The notes beneath the pieces are model-generated. The model made no database searches. It worked only from the letters and a program-made list of their open reading frames with translations, and was not told where the DNA came from. The position numbers were made by a program, and so were the translations under genes. Below are positions 34,227-46,100 of a stretch of 64,000 bases of DNA, piece by piece; within the stretch, counting starts at the first letter, position 1, and the number at the start of each line of letters is the position of its first letter. Source of the DNA: Ptychodera flava (lineage: Eukaryota > Hemichordata > Enteropneusta > Ptychoderidae); assembly GCF_041260155.1 (NCBI RefSeq), contig NC_091929.1:43716244-43780243 (forward strand), given 5' to 3'.

Positions 34227-36949
34227 CTAGGGAAACATCAATGTGCAGAGAAAAGCCTCTCTATAAGGCATACTAATTTTGTAATTGCCTTTTATAAATA
34301 TGCATTTCAAATACTTACCGGATCAATGGAAAATTATCGTCCACGGCGACTTGCTATCTCGGTCACTGCATCCAACACTGTCGCGGGGAAATACACTTTA
34401 CCTTCATGCCCACCGAAACATACATAGACCTAACTCACTTCCTGTTTTGACTAAAAATGTGTCGTCACTGGGGGAAGAAATGACTGAGAAATCAGCCATA
34501 ATTCGTGAGATTTAGCTGAAGATCTGAACAGCCGTTACTTCAAAAAACTCTGCGCAATTTCATTTGAGAGATGCAATGTGATATCCGATAACGATCGCGT
34601 GGGAACACAAAGCATTGGTCAAATTCGAAAGGTGTCGTGATCGTCGCAAAATTTAACATTTCAAGTACGCGTAAACTGTTCTTTTAGATTTTTCTAATAA
34701 GCAAAAAAATGACTTTATATGAGTGAACCCCGTTGCAATACTGATCAGCCTTGTTAAATTCCAGCGTACTCATTTACGGGACCCTTACGTCCATACCCTG
34801 TTGCGTCCCGTCCACTCTTCCAAGTGGAAACACTTGTAACTCTTTCCAAAGTCACGACATCATACATCGTCAGAACCGTTAGTCCATCCGGCTCGATTTT
34901 TGAACGGTTTGGGGATGAACAGTACCTGTACTGCGTTTCCATTAAGTTTTATGTAAGTTGTAATCGCGAAAGTTTTACAATCAATGGCAGATGCAGAACC
35001 GTCGCAAGTGTGTTGGTCGTTGTGTGATGATCTGACCATGGAGGTAGCATGATCTGACGTACATGTACATGACTGCATAGCCAGTTGCTGACGGACGTAC
35101 GCGAAAACGTGGACCGTATGAGAAAAATTTATTGATAGATCCAACCATATTACGTCTGAAAATGTGAGTACCTTTCAATAGAATGCAGGTTCCGATCATA
35201 TGGAATATTGAGCGGTGAACATGTGTTAATTATTTCACATTTTGAAAATAAAAATAAACGATGTTTAAAATTTGATCTGTGCTGATTTAATTTAGAGGCT
35301 GCTCACAGACGTTTGCAGCCATCTGCATTACTCCCCTATTGTCATATTCATTGGTTTATCCTGAAAGTCCGTGGTCTCTTTTTTTGAATGGAGCTGAATT
35401 AAACCAATTGTAACTATATTTAAGGGATAGTCTGTAACTTCATAATTTTGGCAGAAATTTTGTTCTTCGTACATCGACTACAGGTTTTTTGTCTCCTTTC
35501 AAAATCATGTTAGCCAGTATTGCTAATGTTATTCTATTTTCTAAAACACATTCAAATGTTCACAACCTGTATTATGTACAGTCAGCATTGTTATTGTTGG
35601 TAAACACATTTTGGTCTGGACTAAACTTCAATTGAACACAATAACAGTGAACTTTTATAATATACATGCACACAAAGTGTATGTTGGTTGTATTGATAAT
35701 ATCAACGAGCTAATTCAACTTAAATTTGTGAACCAATAAAGTAAGTGCAGTTGATACATAACAAAAATATTAACAAAATCAAAAACTTTCAGCTTTATAC
35801 TGTCACTTTAAAATGGCAAACAGTTGCTTCTGTATCCACTAAATATTAAAGTCTGAGAACAATTTGTCTGGTAACCAGTGCATGTGACCCATGTGGCATT
35901 TCTATAGTGCAAACATGAGTAATTTCACCTGAAAAACTTAACCCAAGTAAAAACAACTCTACACATGAGTGCCGCCTAATTTATTTAAATTAAATAGACA
36001 ATAGGGATATGAAAACATGAGAATTGGCAACAAGTCAGTCCTTGGAGTTTATTAATGCATGTCTAAATTTTTACTGCCACATGTGTAAGCTACCATTCAA
36101 TCCATTGACAATCTTCCCTTCTATCATGAATTCAATAGGACTGCTAATGAATGGTTACTTCACATGGCTGAGCCTGATTTCACATGCATAGCTAGTGATG
36201 AATGTTCAAATTTTAACATGTCATATTTCCAATACTGGCATGTGACAGGTTGGACTGCTATGGACTGCCTATTTTTCCTCAAATAGCCATGCCACCTGTT
36301 CCACACAGTTATGTGGACTGGCGAATAGGCAGTTCAGTTTTGTAAGGGAATTGTGTTGTGCTATTTTAATCTCAAAGAATGATGAAATTACCAAATACCT
36401 TATAAACAATCTACAAGTTCATTCAGTGCTGTTATAACCAGTTTCAACCTAGCCTCTGTATCATTACCAACCATTATTATTGTTGACAAATGAAGTCAAT
36501 TTTCAATAATAATATTGCTCATTTTACACAAAACAACTGCATTGTGAGGTTTAAGACTTGGTATTTCATCATGCTACAAGAAGTTTAACAAGGAACTCCA
36601 GCTTCAACAAGGAACAAAAATGCTGAAAAATATTCTCTGTCTGTCATGGTGTAAAAAATTTTGGTGGCCCACCCCTTACCTTCCCTGGAATTTTCATGGC
36701 CCACCCCAAGAACACTCATTTTTTTTCGTGGCCCCCCATTTTCTCTTCCGTCCCCCTGCCGTTAATTATGCTCGGTCCCTTATACCGTTACGATAGTGAC
36801 CCTGGTGTTGTGTATCCTTGTATTAAAAACTTTCCAAAGCAAGCGATTCTGCTTTCCATTCTCTGGATAAACGCTGTAATGAATTTGGAGATCCAGATTT
36901 TAAGACTAATTACATATGTTGTTCAATCAAGCCCAATTATTAAACATAT

Positions 36950-37833
36950 GACTTTTACATTAAGCAGGGCCTGTAAAGGGCGACGAATTCGGACGCGCAC
37001 GCGCTTTAGAACGTTTCTGCGCAGATTTAAGTCCAGCCTGCCGCAAATGGGTTATTTTGTAGCGCATGTATTTAACATCACCTGTCATTGTTGAAATTGC
37101 GCTTTTACCTAATATTTTGACCCAGTCTCTTAGAAATACATTTGACCTATAACCTTGTCATATTTTGACCCCCTAGGAAGCTGGTTTTTATTCAATATGA
37201 GCGAAAAATTAACATTTCTCTCCAATTTACATGGCGCATATTACCCATTCACCTGGAGATATTGTATTAAAAGTGTAAACTAAATGGTATTATGTCAGGG
37301 TTATATTCGCCAAGTTTGGTCAAAATGCACCATTCAAAGCGACAGGAAGAAAGTTCGAACATTATGTAGTGATATAATTTCGATATCGTCATTTTGTAAT
37401 CGATACTTATGGCCGACTGTTTTTGTGTGAGGCCTATCAGCTAGGCGATGTTGCCGTGAGTGTGTGGGGGTTCGAATCCCGTTTGGGTTATAGTAAAAAA
37501 TTTATATTATGTTAAAATTTCTTTACAAACATCATGAAACTATACATTCGATAGATATGGATCTTAAGTCTTGGTGTTTATTAAAATTCACTCATTTGCT
37601 AAGCGTTTTATAATTGCTTTCTTTAGTTAAAGTGAATTATATCATTTTTATTTATTTCTGACGACGCCACTTTATCGTCCGTTTCCATGGAAACGAGCAT
37701 TGTGACCCCGATTTTTTATTTCATTTTTGCACTTGCACAACTTTCAAGAGTATTTGTGCAAAGTTTCAAGAAAATGACACCACAACCAAATTTTGACGTA
37801 ATTCGTAGGACTTTTACATTAAGCAGGGCCTGT
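36950..37833. repeat. 25-bp direct repeats flanking 834 bp
   Basis: The words at 36950-36974 and 37809-37833 are identical over 25 bases (GACTTTTACATTAAGCAGGG then CCTGT). The 834 bp between contain a tRNA-like B box (37469-37479). No inverted ends or poly(A) are visible, so the repeat may be a long target duplication or part of a larger duplication. Confidence 0.75.
37404..37495 (+). repeat. tRNA-like segment with Pol III B box
   Basis: Contains a perfect GGTTCGAATCC box preceded by GCTAGGCGATGTT about 25 bases upstream. No full cloverleaf can be drawn, so it is more likely a SINE head than a tRNA gene. Confidence 0.45.
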
Positions 37834-38679
37834 GGGATGGTGGAAGAGAAAAGAAATCTTCGTGAAAGAATGTACTCAAAGACCGAATCTGTTATCTTGG
37901 ATTACCAGCACAATGAGTTGTGATTCGGAGATAGACGTGGAAATCAATAGGTTGAGATGCAATTTAATGACAAGACTACGGAAATATGATCAGCTAACCA
38001 CATCCCATCCCATCCATAACTCAACAGTAGACATCCACAGGACGAGAGGACCATTTTGCAGGACTCAAATGTTTTCATGTATCTTTTGTTTAGTTGTTTC
38101 GACTCAATGCATTCACTTAAGTGCTGAAATAGTATTTTAAGTGGCAATGGACACATATAGTCTCGATCCACGTCCTACACATACCATATTCATTATCATA
38201 TCCATCAATATTGAGACAGAATGTGACAGGTGCGCACCGATCACGTAGCAATTCTGAAGCATTTTACGAGAGAGTTAATAATCATAAGGTCGTCTTGTCT
38301 GGGTAAAGCGACCTTTCCTTTAGGGGCCGTGGATAATTAAAACATGCGCACGGTAAACGAAACTAAGTGCGTTTGTCCTCAACCCCCTCCCCTAAACGAA
38401 AGTTTGGAATTGCGAAAATCCAACCAAGCCTCATTCTGTATCTGCATCCAACAATCGGTGATTACGTCACTATGAAATCACGCATACGCTACCGACCGCC
38501 CCCTCCCCGCATACCCCCTCTAAAATCAATCTCTGTTCAGTGCAATCTCAACAATGACGCAACCGATAGAATGAAATGAAACAGTGTATCAAAATGATTG
38601 TTGCGTTATTTTACTCGTGCACTGATTCACGTGTATGTCAAAAGAATGCTGGTGTAGCGCCGGTGCCGTACATCTTTCA
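37834..38679. other. No supported gene
   Basis: Short open stretches on both strands lack domains and splice structure. Confidence 0.4.
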
Positions 38680-41110
38680 TAACGAGGCTGAATTATCTTC
38701 AGGCGATATCAGTCGCTTTGCCGGCAGCCTCTTGTCCGGATTCCATTCTTGCCAGGCTGCAAGTAAAAGCAAGGAATCTGGCTGGTGCCGACATTTTTTA
38801 CTCAGTTCAATACCAATCATCGTTTCCTATGCTGTCTATTCTGGTTACCTGTTTAGATTATTTCTGTGACGGGGCGGGGTCTTTTCAGATGGATTTTATT
38901 TTATTTTTTATTTTATTTGATACACAGATCAACGGGCAAACCCACTAACAGATCTGCGAAACAAAAAAGTCACACCATCACAAGACAAATGTACAAGACA
39001 ACCATAAAAGTAACACGTTACATTAAATTGAAAAAAAACATACACGAATCAAAAAGGAGAACTGTTAAAATGACTGGATAAAATAGTTTTAAAACTACAC
39101 AGCGTAGAAAAAATATCTATATTACATTTAAAAGAGATATCATTAAAAACAGACATGCATCTGGGCACTGTCGAGAATTTTCTGCAATTAACAGAACACA
39201 AGTCTGGTTTAAAAAGGGGTTTCTTGCGTAAATTTCTACTGGGGGCATAAAAGCAGATTTTAAATAGAATATTTGGAGAATCATAATGAGAATGGATTAT
39301 TTTGTATAAAAAGCACATGTCAAGGGTTAGTTTTCTATTGTGTAACTTAGGTATGATCAGAATTCTGCAATAAAATGGGTAGCTGGATTTACTGCAGTGA
39401 ACATTGAGTTTGCGACAAATGTATTTCACAAACTCAACTTAATTTGTACTCGCTCAATTTTTTCTGACCGGCCCTGCTGGTGGGGTGACCACACAACAGA
39501 GCCATACTCTAGAATAGATCTTACATAAACAAAATACAGAGAAATAATTGCTGAAATGTCATTGAATGGCTGGCAGAGACGCTTAATAAAACCAAGAGAT
39601 TTGAAGGCTCTAGAAACAATGTTGTTGATGTGGAAAGAATAATTAAGGTTGGAAGTAAGGTAAATGCCCAAATCCTTGACAACAGAGACCCGTTGAAGAG
39701 GAGTACCATTGATGGAGTAATCAAGAGAGGAAATGATTCTTTTCTTAAGTGTAAAACTGATAAATTTACATTTACTGATATTAGGTGACAGTTTCCAGTT
39801 GTTACACCATTGTGCAAATTTGTCAAGATCTTGCTGTAACATAACACAGTCAGCGAGGGATGTGATGGTGCGATAGATCTTGGCATCGTCGGCATACAAG
39901 CTGATTTTGCAGAAATGTCTAACAGTGAAATATCGTTAATAAACATAACAAAAAGAAGTGGCCCGAAGAGTGAACCCTGGGGCACACCTGACGAAGCAGT
40001 GTACCATTTTGACGAGCAACTACCAAACACTACCCTCTGTCGTCTAAGATGAAGATAAAGATGGAGTGAATTTTAAAGTAATTTCAGGCTGGGATTTACC
40101 TCTAGAAGTCTCTGCAACTTCTACTTTCCGCCAGTGAAATCGCAGTCTTAATCATGGAATTACGACCAAAGCTTAAAAACCACTAGAAGTTTGCGACAAC
40201 TACAAGGAGTTTGAGTTTAAAATTAAAACTGCTGATGGAAGAAATGACTTTTGAAAGATGTTTTTTCTTTTCACGAGTAGCCTATACCGTCTCCATATTA
40301 GTACACCCCATGTAATTTTATCGAGATAGGCTGATTTGTTACTGTTAAACTTAAAAAAGCTCCCTTTAACATCGCTTTGGGAATCCCAATCTGACCACAT
40401 TCATCGGTAAAATCTCTTACATCAAAACGAGCATAAAATTTGCTCAAATGGGAACAACCACATCTATTAACTTTGATAAATTACGGAGATTGTTAATATG
40501 CGGTTGATATTGTTGCTCGCAGTTGTCTCAAGTGAAACAGAAAGGGACCAAATTACTTGCTATAGCTGCATATATGTCGACTGACCTGGGTAAATATCTG
40601 CTAGTTCAGCAGGCGCTTCTAAGTGATGTTAATGCTTCGGGTTTAGGGATAGGTTTAGGAAACGCGGTCCCTTTGGGATATTTGTATAGTCATACGAAGT
40701 CCTTGTAATAATCCTCGTATTTGTGACCTCAATCACTTGTACATCTTTTAGATCATCGTGCTCTGGATTCAAAGCTACCCCAAGTCCGTACTGCTTGCCA
40801 TGACTGTATGTTTGGAACAACTATTTTTTCACTCATTAAAAAGTATGATGAATGCAAGAGTGCCCTCTACATTCGTAGCTTGCGTGGAGATTGTGGCCGC
40901 TGGAGGGCTACATCCGTCAAGATCCTTTGTTACCTTGGTGGATACCACGAGGTCAGGCGTGCACACTCATGTGCATACCGTGTGTCAGTTAAATGGGTAC
41001 TATGTTGATACCATGTGACAATGACGTCATCATGTATTTAAGACTTTGGAGCGAGATATTGTAGAATACACTCTGAAAGGCGTCCTTTTTTCCCTCTGTC
41101 ATCATCATCA
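38680..41110. repeat. Duplicated block X, copy 2
   Basis: The same landmark order as the blocks at 18340 and 50390, split by a LINE insertion at 38893-40058. It ends with CAATGACGTCATCATGTAT near 41020. Confidence 0.78.
38893..40058 (-). mobile_element. 5'-truncated non-LTR retrotransposon
   Basis: Minus strand reading: SSGVPQGSLFGPLLFVMFIN (start truncated), the catalytic YADD at about 39897, QWCNNWKLSPNISKC, then DLGIYL, VRSILEYGSVVW and a C-terminal LYKIIH region. These are the palm and thumb motifs of Jockey/CR1-type reverse transcriptases. The reading is broken by frame changes near 39900 and 39427. The 3' end is an A-rich tail (low-coordinate end). AGATGG duplications flank it (38887-38892 and 40059-40064). 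The other two X blocks lack it. Confidence 0.88.
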
Positions 41111-41530
41111 TCATCATCGTCGTTATAGAAAAAAAATTAGAACCAAACTGGACAAGTGTTCGCCATGGTCAGCAAAAGCCTTTATTTAGCACAGATGAAC
41201 TTAGTAAAAACTTAATACTCTATGTTGATTTAGCAGCATGCCTCCCATAAACCCGCTCTTTTCTTTTTTGTAGAGGAGGCTTCAAAACCATGTTGACAAA
41301 TTCTTGGCAAAGAGGTTCTTTGTCTCTTGTAATTATTGAATCCAATGTTTGACCATAAGTCCTTTTCAGAAATATTAACACTTCACAGAAATTTCGAATA
41401 TTTAGATTCAATCATTACTATATCACGTGTACAAAGCCACAAGAATGCATGAGATTTACAGTAACAGACGATGGCAGATAGACAGAGATGGGCGTAATAA
41501 TGTTTTTGACACTGTTAGAGTCAGTAAAAT

Positions 41531-41780
41531 CATACATACATACATACATACATACATACATACATACATACATACATACATACATACATACATACATACA
41601 TACATACATACATACATACATACATACATACATACATACATACATACATACATACATACATACATACATACATACATACATACATACATACAATACATAC
41701 ATACATACATACATACATACATACATACATACATACATACATACATACATACATACATACATACATACATACATACATAC
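41531..41780. repeat. CATA array
   Basis: About 62 units with one single-base slip at 41691-41694. Spurious IHTY/MYVC ORFs cover it. Confidence 0.95.
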
Positions 41781-42545
41781 CCACGCGACAAACACTTGAC
41801 TGAGATCAAGCTCTTTTTATTTAAGATGGATAACTATGTGAAAATAGAATTGTTTCTTTTTCATTACACTTGTGTACATAGCAGGCTATGGTTGGCGGAT
41901 AGGAAATGTCATACAATGTAGGTGTCTAATAAAAGTTTTGAGATACACATTTAGCAATGTATGGTATCCTTGGATGTCATAATTTAATTTATTTTTCCGT
42001 TTACATTTCCAAAACGTTCGTTGAGAAAATGTTTTCATTTGTATCAAGAAAATTTGTTGCTGATCAAGCAATGCTGTGTCACAATCAACACTTTGTTTAC
42101 TTCCTTGTATAAATAAATAATTAATTTTGCAAGTTTGTCTTTATATCCAGCATGGCTGTGACACTCTTTCTGAAAAGGCGTTTTCAAAACAGCTTTATGT
42201 ACCGAAACCTTTGTAAAGGTTTGATGAAAATGTAACTTTTTAACGACTGTTTTCGAGTATTTCTAAATGCACACAAATGAGACAAGTGACACTACTCATT
42301 GGTGATCATCTACCTTGGGATTTAATATTTGGAGTGTAATCCTTGTCTTTAAATCAATGTCAGAGCATTTAACCATGACTATATCTTGGTATACTGGCGT
42401 CGGTGTGACAATATGGATCTGAAAGATAAATATGTTGGAAATTATTTTTGTCGGCAGTAGGTTTTAATAACGAAAATCAAAAGACCTATATGACGTTGGC
42501 AGCCACGACTAAAATAGACATTGAAGTAATAAGCTTAGTTGAATT
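41781..42545. other. Region 3' of lecC, no supported exon
   Basis: I looked on the minus strand for an exon that could follow the phase-1 donor of lecC and found none. Confidence 0.4.
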
Positions 42546-42745
42546 TCAACCTTTTCTATTTTTTATACATTCAGGAGGACGACCAATTACATAATTGGGT
42601 TCATTCCAATTGCCAAATGAAGCAAGTACAGCGCCTTGCTGAAGGGCAGATGAGCGCGCTAGTCTCGAACTCACCATCCTCCTACAGTGAGTCCAGTATT
42701 TTAACCACCGCCCTAAGGTGCCTCCAGCCTTCATCAATAGGGATG
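42546..42745 (-). repeat. tRNA-derived SINE
   Basis: On the minus strand an A-box-like region (GGTTAAAATACTGGACT, about 42690-42713) is followed by a B-box-like GTGAGTTCGAGAC (about 42660-42675), then CAGCAAGGCGCTGTACTTGC. The last word is typical of animal tRNA-derived SINEs with a conserved tail. The ORF at 42539-42781 is this repeat read on the other strand. Confidence 0.65.
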
Positions 42746-42917
42746 ATCACTTTTGCTACACTTTCTGCAGTTACACGTTGAGTCGTTAAATGCAAAGTCA
42801 ATTAATAAGGCTATTCTAGTTTTTTTTCGAGCTTTAATCCCACATAACATTGGCAGGGATTTTTGTACCAATTTAAAGATTCAATCCTTCGGTCTCTCCT
42901 GCTGACAGTCTCCTAAT

Positions 42918-43021
<104 letters not shown>

Positions 43022-43078
43022 CTATCCTCACACTCAAAATAGAACTTTCGAGGGATGTGTACAAATGCAGTAAATTAC

Positions 43079-43158
43079 CTGGTATTTCACAGATGAAGCC
43101 TTTTGGTCTGAAGTCGCAATACTCATCGTCCCATTTGCCATCATGGCCAAATCTAAAC
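43079..43158 (-). CDS. lecC exon completing the lectin domain
   Basis: An 80-nt exon in phase 2 after CTTCGCAG. It encodes FRFGHDGKWDDEYCDF and PKGFICEIP with the last two conserved cysteines. This is the exon lecA lacks. Confidence 0.88.
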
Positions 43159-46100
43159 CTGCGAAGTAAAAATACAGGCGAATATGTAGAAGTGGTAGAG
43201 CCAAGAAGCCATGACGTCAAAATCGCCTAATGCAAAACACAGACACCTAGTGATTGCGGCAGTGGCTAACTAATAATGTTAAAATAAAATAAATTTCCCA
43301 TTTGTTAAAATTTCTTTCACAATTTCTGGCTGTTGAATTTTTGTGTATTTGTAATGTGTATTTGTGCACAGTTGACAATATTATAATGGTTGCATGCAAA
43401 TAAGGGATGACGTCGAAATTGTGTGTACCTATGCAAATGAGGTCAAAGGTTACCTTCAAAAGGGGCGATAAATTATTTTGGAGGTAAGAGTTAAATATTT
43501 GGACTTGGAAACTAAGGGTAAATGATTGAAAAGAAAGGTCCCGATTTTTACAAAGACATTGACAAAGACATTTCAATCACAATGCACAACATATGGTGTT
43601 AAGTACATTGCGAAATTCCTACGTATATGAATGAAACTGAGACTGTGATGTGAAGTGAGTAAAACGAATCAAGCTGTGCATCATGTGGAAAATAACGCCA
43701 ACATAAACACTTAAGTGAAGGAAAGATAACATTAACAGACCGCTTCCAAGTCGATTTGTTTTTGGATACTACTAGTTATTATAATTTCGTCCAAAGCAAT
43801 CTCGATAACGCCGCCCAAAGCTTTGGTAATGACATGTGAATCCTTATGTCTAACTTTACGGTAAATGATTTTATTGTCATGTAACATTTCGCAATCACAA
43901 ATATCCCAAGTGAACAATTTTTCGGTGATGGCAGTTAAATGTACAAGAACAGAAGGAAAAATTAAACAAGTGAACTTTGAGACAAATACTGGGATGGTTA
44001 TAATAAAGCAGTCAGATGAACTCGTTCGAGTTAGCCTTCGGGTACAATAGTCTTTTGGCCTACCACTTGTGAGCGCCTACCTTGAAGCTTGCGGAGTTGT
44101 AGTTATAAGTTATAGTTTTCGTCAGCTTATTTTTGCTCAAAATATAAACTTCTTCTCTTTACAGTTACCACAGGGATGATAACTGTTTTTAATTTCAAAT
44201 TTCGATTAATGTGTTCATCTAGTTCCAATTTTTACACGGTGACCCAAAATTTGTAGTGTTCATTTCGAGAGGGGATGGTTTAAATCTTCCTACTGAAATT
44301 TCGAGCGAATATTTAGGCATTTTAATTTCGTGGAGTGTACTACCTTAACTTGTGCATGGCAGTGAAAAAGCTAGATTGAACATTTAGATTCCGCTGTACC
44401 CTATCACAACCATGGTGAATTATGTCGGATAAAAGTAGCTTTATGACGCTGTGGCATCTCTACAATTTCGCCGGTAAAGGTGACTTATTGTACTTGATAT
44501 CATTCGAAATTTTAAAGCATTGTAAAGCCAAAGGCAGGTTCAAAAACGGAGGGCTCTACTTAGGGAATCTTTACTTTCTATAAGATAAACAGTGCCCTTA
44601 CCATAACTGAACGCAGTCCTGTCCACCAACATTCTTTTTTGTATTGTTGTTCGGTTCACCAGGAGCCCAGTTGCGGTAGTCATCTTGACAGTGGCTTTCA
44701 CTGTCAGACCAGATGAATTCATCTTCGTTGAGGGTATCTTCCAGACCAATCCAGAAACCAAACTTGCTGATGCAAGGCGGGCCATCTAATTTGTTGTCCA
44801 TAATATACTTGCGTATCTTGAGATCAACAACGCTATCTCTCAGAACGGCTAGTCGACCTCTGGGACCCCCATTCTGTACGAATCTCGTGTTGCAATGCGC
44901 CTCCGCGTTCGCCTTGTAAGGGTGATCGTCATCGGGTTGCTGGCAGTAAAATTCATACAGCATACACATACAATCTTCGTCGAAGTGTTTGACAAACGAT
45001 CCTGCAATGGAAAAGCAAATTGATGTTTACATAATATGTAATGAAATACCTGTCGTTTGACAATAAGGTAAAATCTTTCATACGAGCGAAAACGAACTAC
45101 CGGCGGTTCTGTATATAACATTTTTGGGAGAAAATAATCGACATGTATAGAATTTATCAGCAGAACGACGTTTATCTCTGTTTATATGTTGTTCCATGTA
45201 CATAGTTGATAAAGAAAATTCAAATCCTATAAAAACCGCTGATCATGCACTTTTTGTTCAGAGCTTCTTTCCGTATAGATTGATGGAATTATCAAAGGTC
45301 GATTGGGGATGGGATTAATGTTTTTGGTGAATTCAAATGTTTGGTTTTTTAATCCTTTCACCCTCAATTTTCGCTAAAATAATTAAACACTCCAACATTT
45401 GTTGAAACCCAGTGAAGCATTCCGGGAGTCACATTTGACTGTATAATTTATTGAGAGATCGTTAACTCACCATAATGATAGTACTTGGCATGACGTTAGA
45501 AAGAAAAGTGAAAAATGTATCAATTAGTGAGCATGAAGAATTTGAAACGCCAATGCAAGTACATGAAACTCAAAGACAATATTACAAACTAGGTTATTGC
45601 CTTCCATTCTTTTTTCTTTTATATCGCGGTTAACTTACTTTAGCTGACAGGGGTAAGGAATTGAAAGAAGTATCGACTGATGTACTAGATGGTGTAACCA
45701 TAGCGTACGTGCATGCAAAGTGATACCTCTGTGCCAAACCTTCATTAGGTAATGGGGATTCGTGTTCTCGAGAAAAAAGACTTAAACCTTTTCTTCAAAC
45801 TTTCAACCATTCTCTTTCAAAATCAAGAAAAAATTGAGGTCACCACACACATTTTGGTATCACCGAAACAAATTATATTTACCGATATTTGGAAATAAAA
45901 ATGGCCGTCATCTTGTGTTATCTCTATCGGGAGATTAAATTTCTCAAATTCACAATTTTCGCAAAACTGAGCCGATGAAAACTTTTTGTACTTCATAATT
46001 TTCAAAATGTGTCCCTATAAGTGGTAGGCCAAAGGGATATTGTAAAAGTGTAAGAGTCTCAATATTTGTCCCAAGGGCACATACGACCTGAAATTTAGCT

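Larger units (their letters stand above)
31813..36779. mobile_element. 4967-bp terminal-inverted-repeat element (TSD TTA)
   Basis: The left end is GGGAACGAGCACAATTAACG and the right end in reverse complement is GGGACCGAGCATAATTAACG. The inverted repeat extends through GGCAGGGGG and GGAAGAGAAAA, about 45 bp. Identical TTA trinucleotides flank it (31810-31812 and 36780-36782). Sub-terminal repeats with GAATAGGCAGTT and GACTGCCTA lie near 32230 and 36260-36330. No transposase was recognised. The interior holds exon-like segments on the minus strand (32.9-34.2 kb). The 3-bp duplication and GGGACCG end link it to the 936-bp element at 48601. Confidence 0.82.

Noticed and set aside
37404..37495. 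Possible functional tRNA gene
   Set aside because: Only the B box is convincing; acceptor and anticodon stems do not form.
42539..42781. 80-codon plus-strand ORF
   Set aside because: It is the reverse strand of a tRNA-derived SINE with Pol III boxes.
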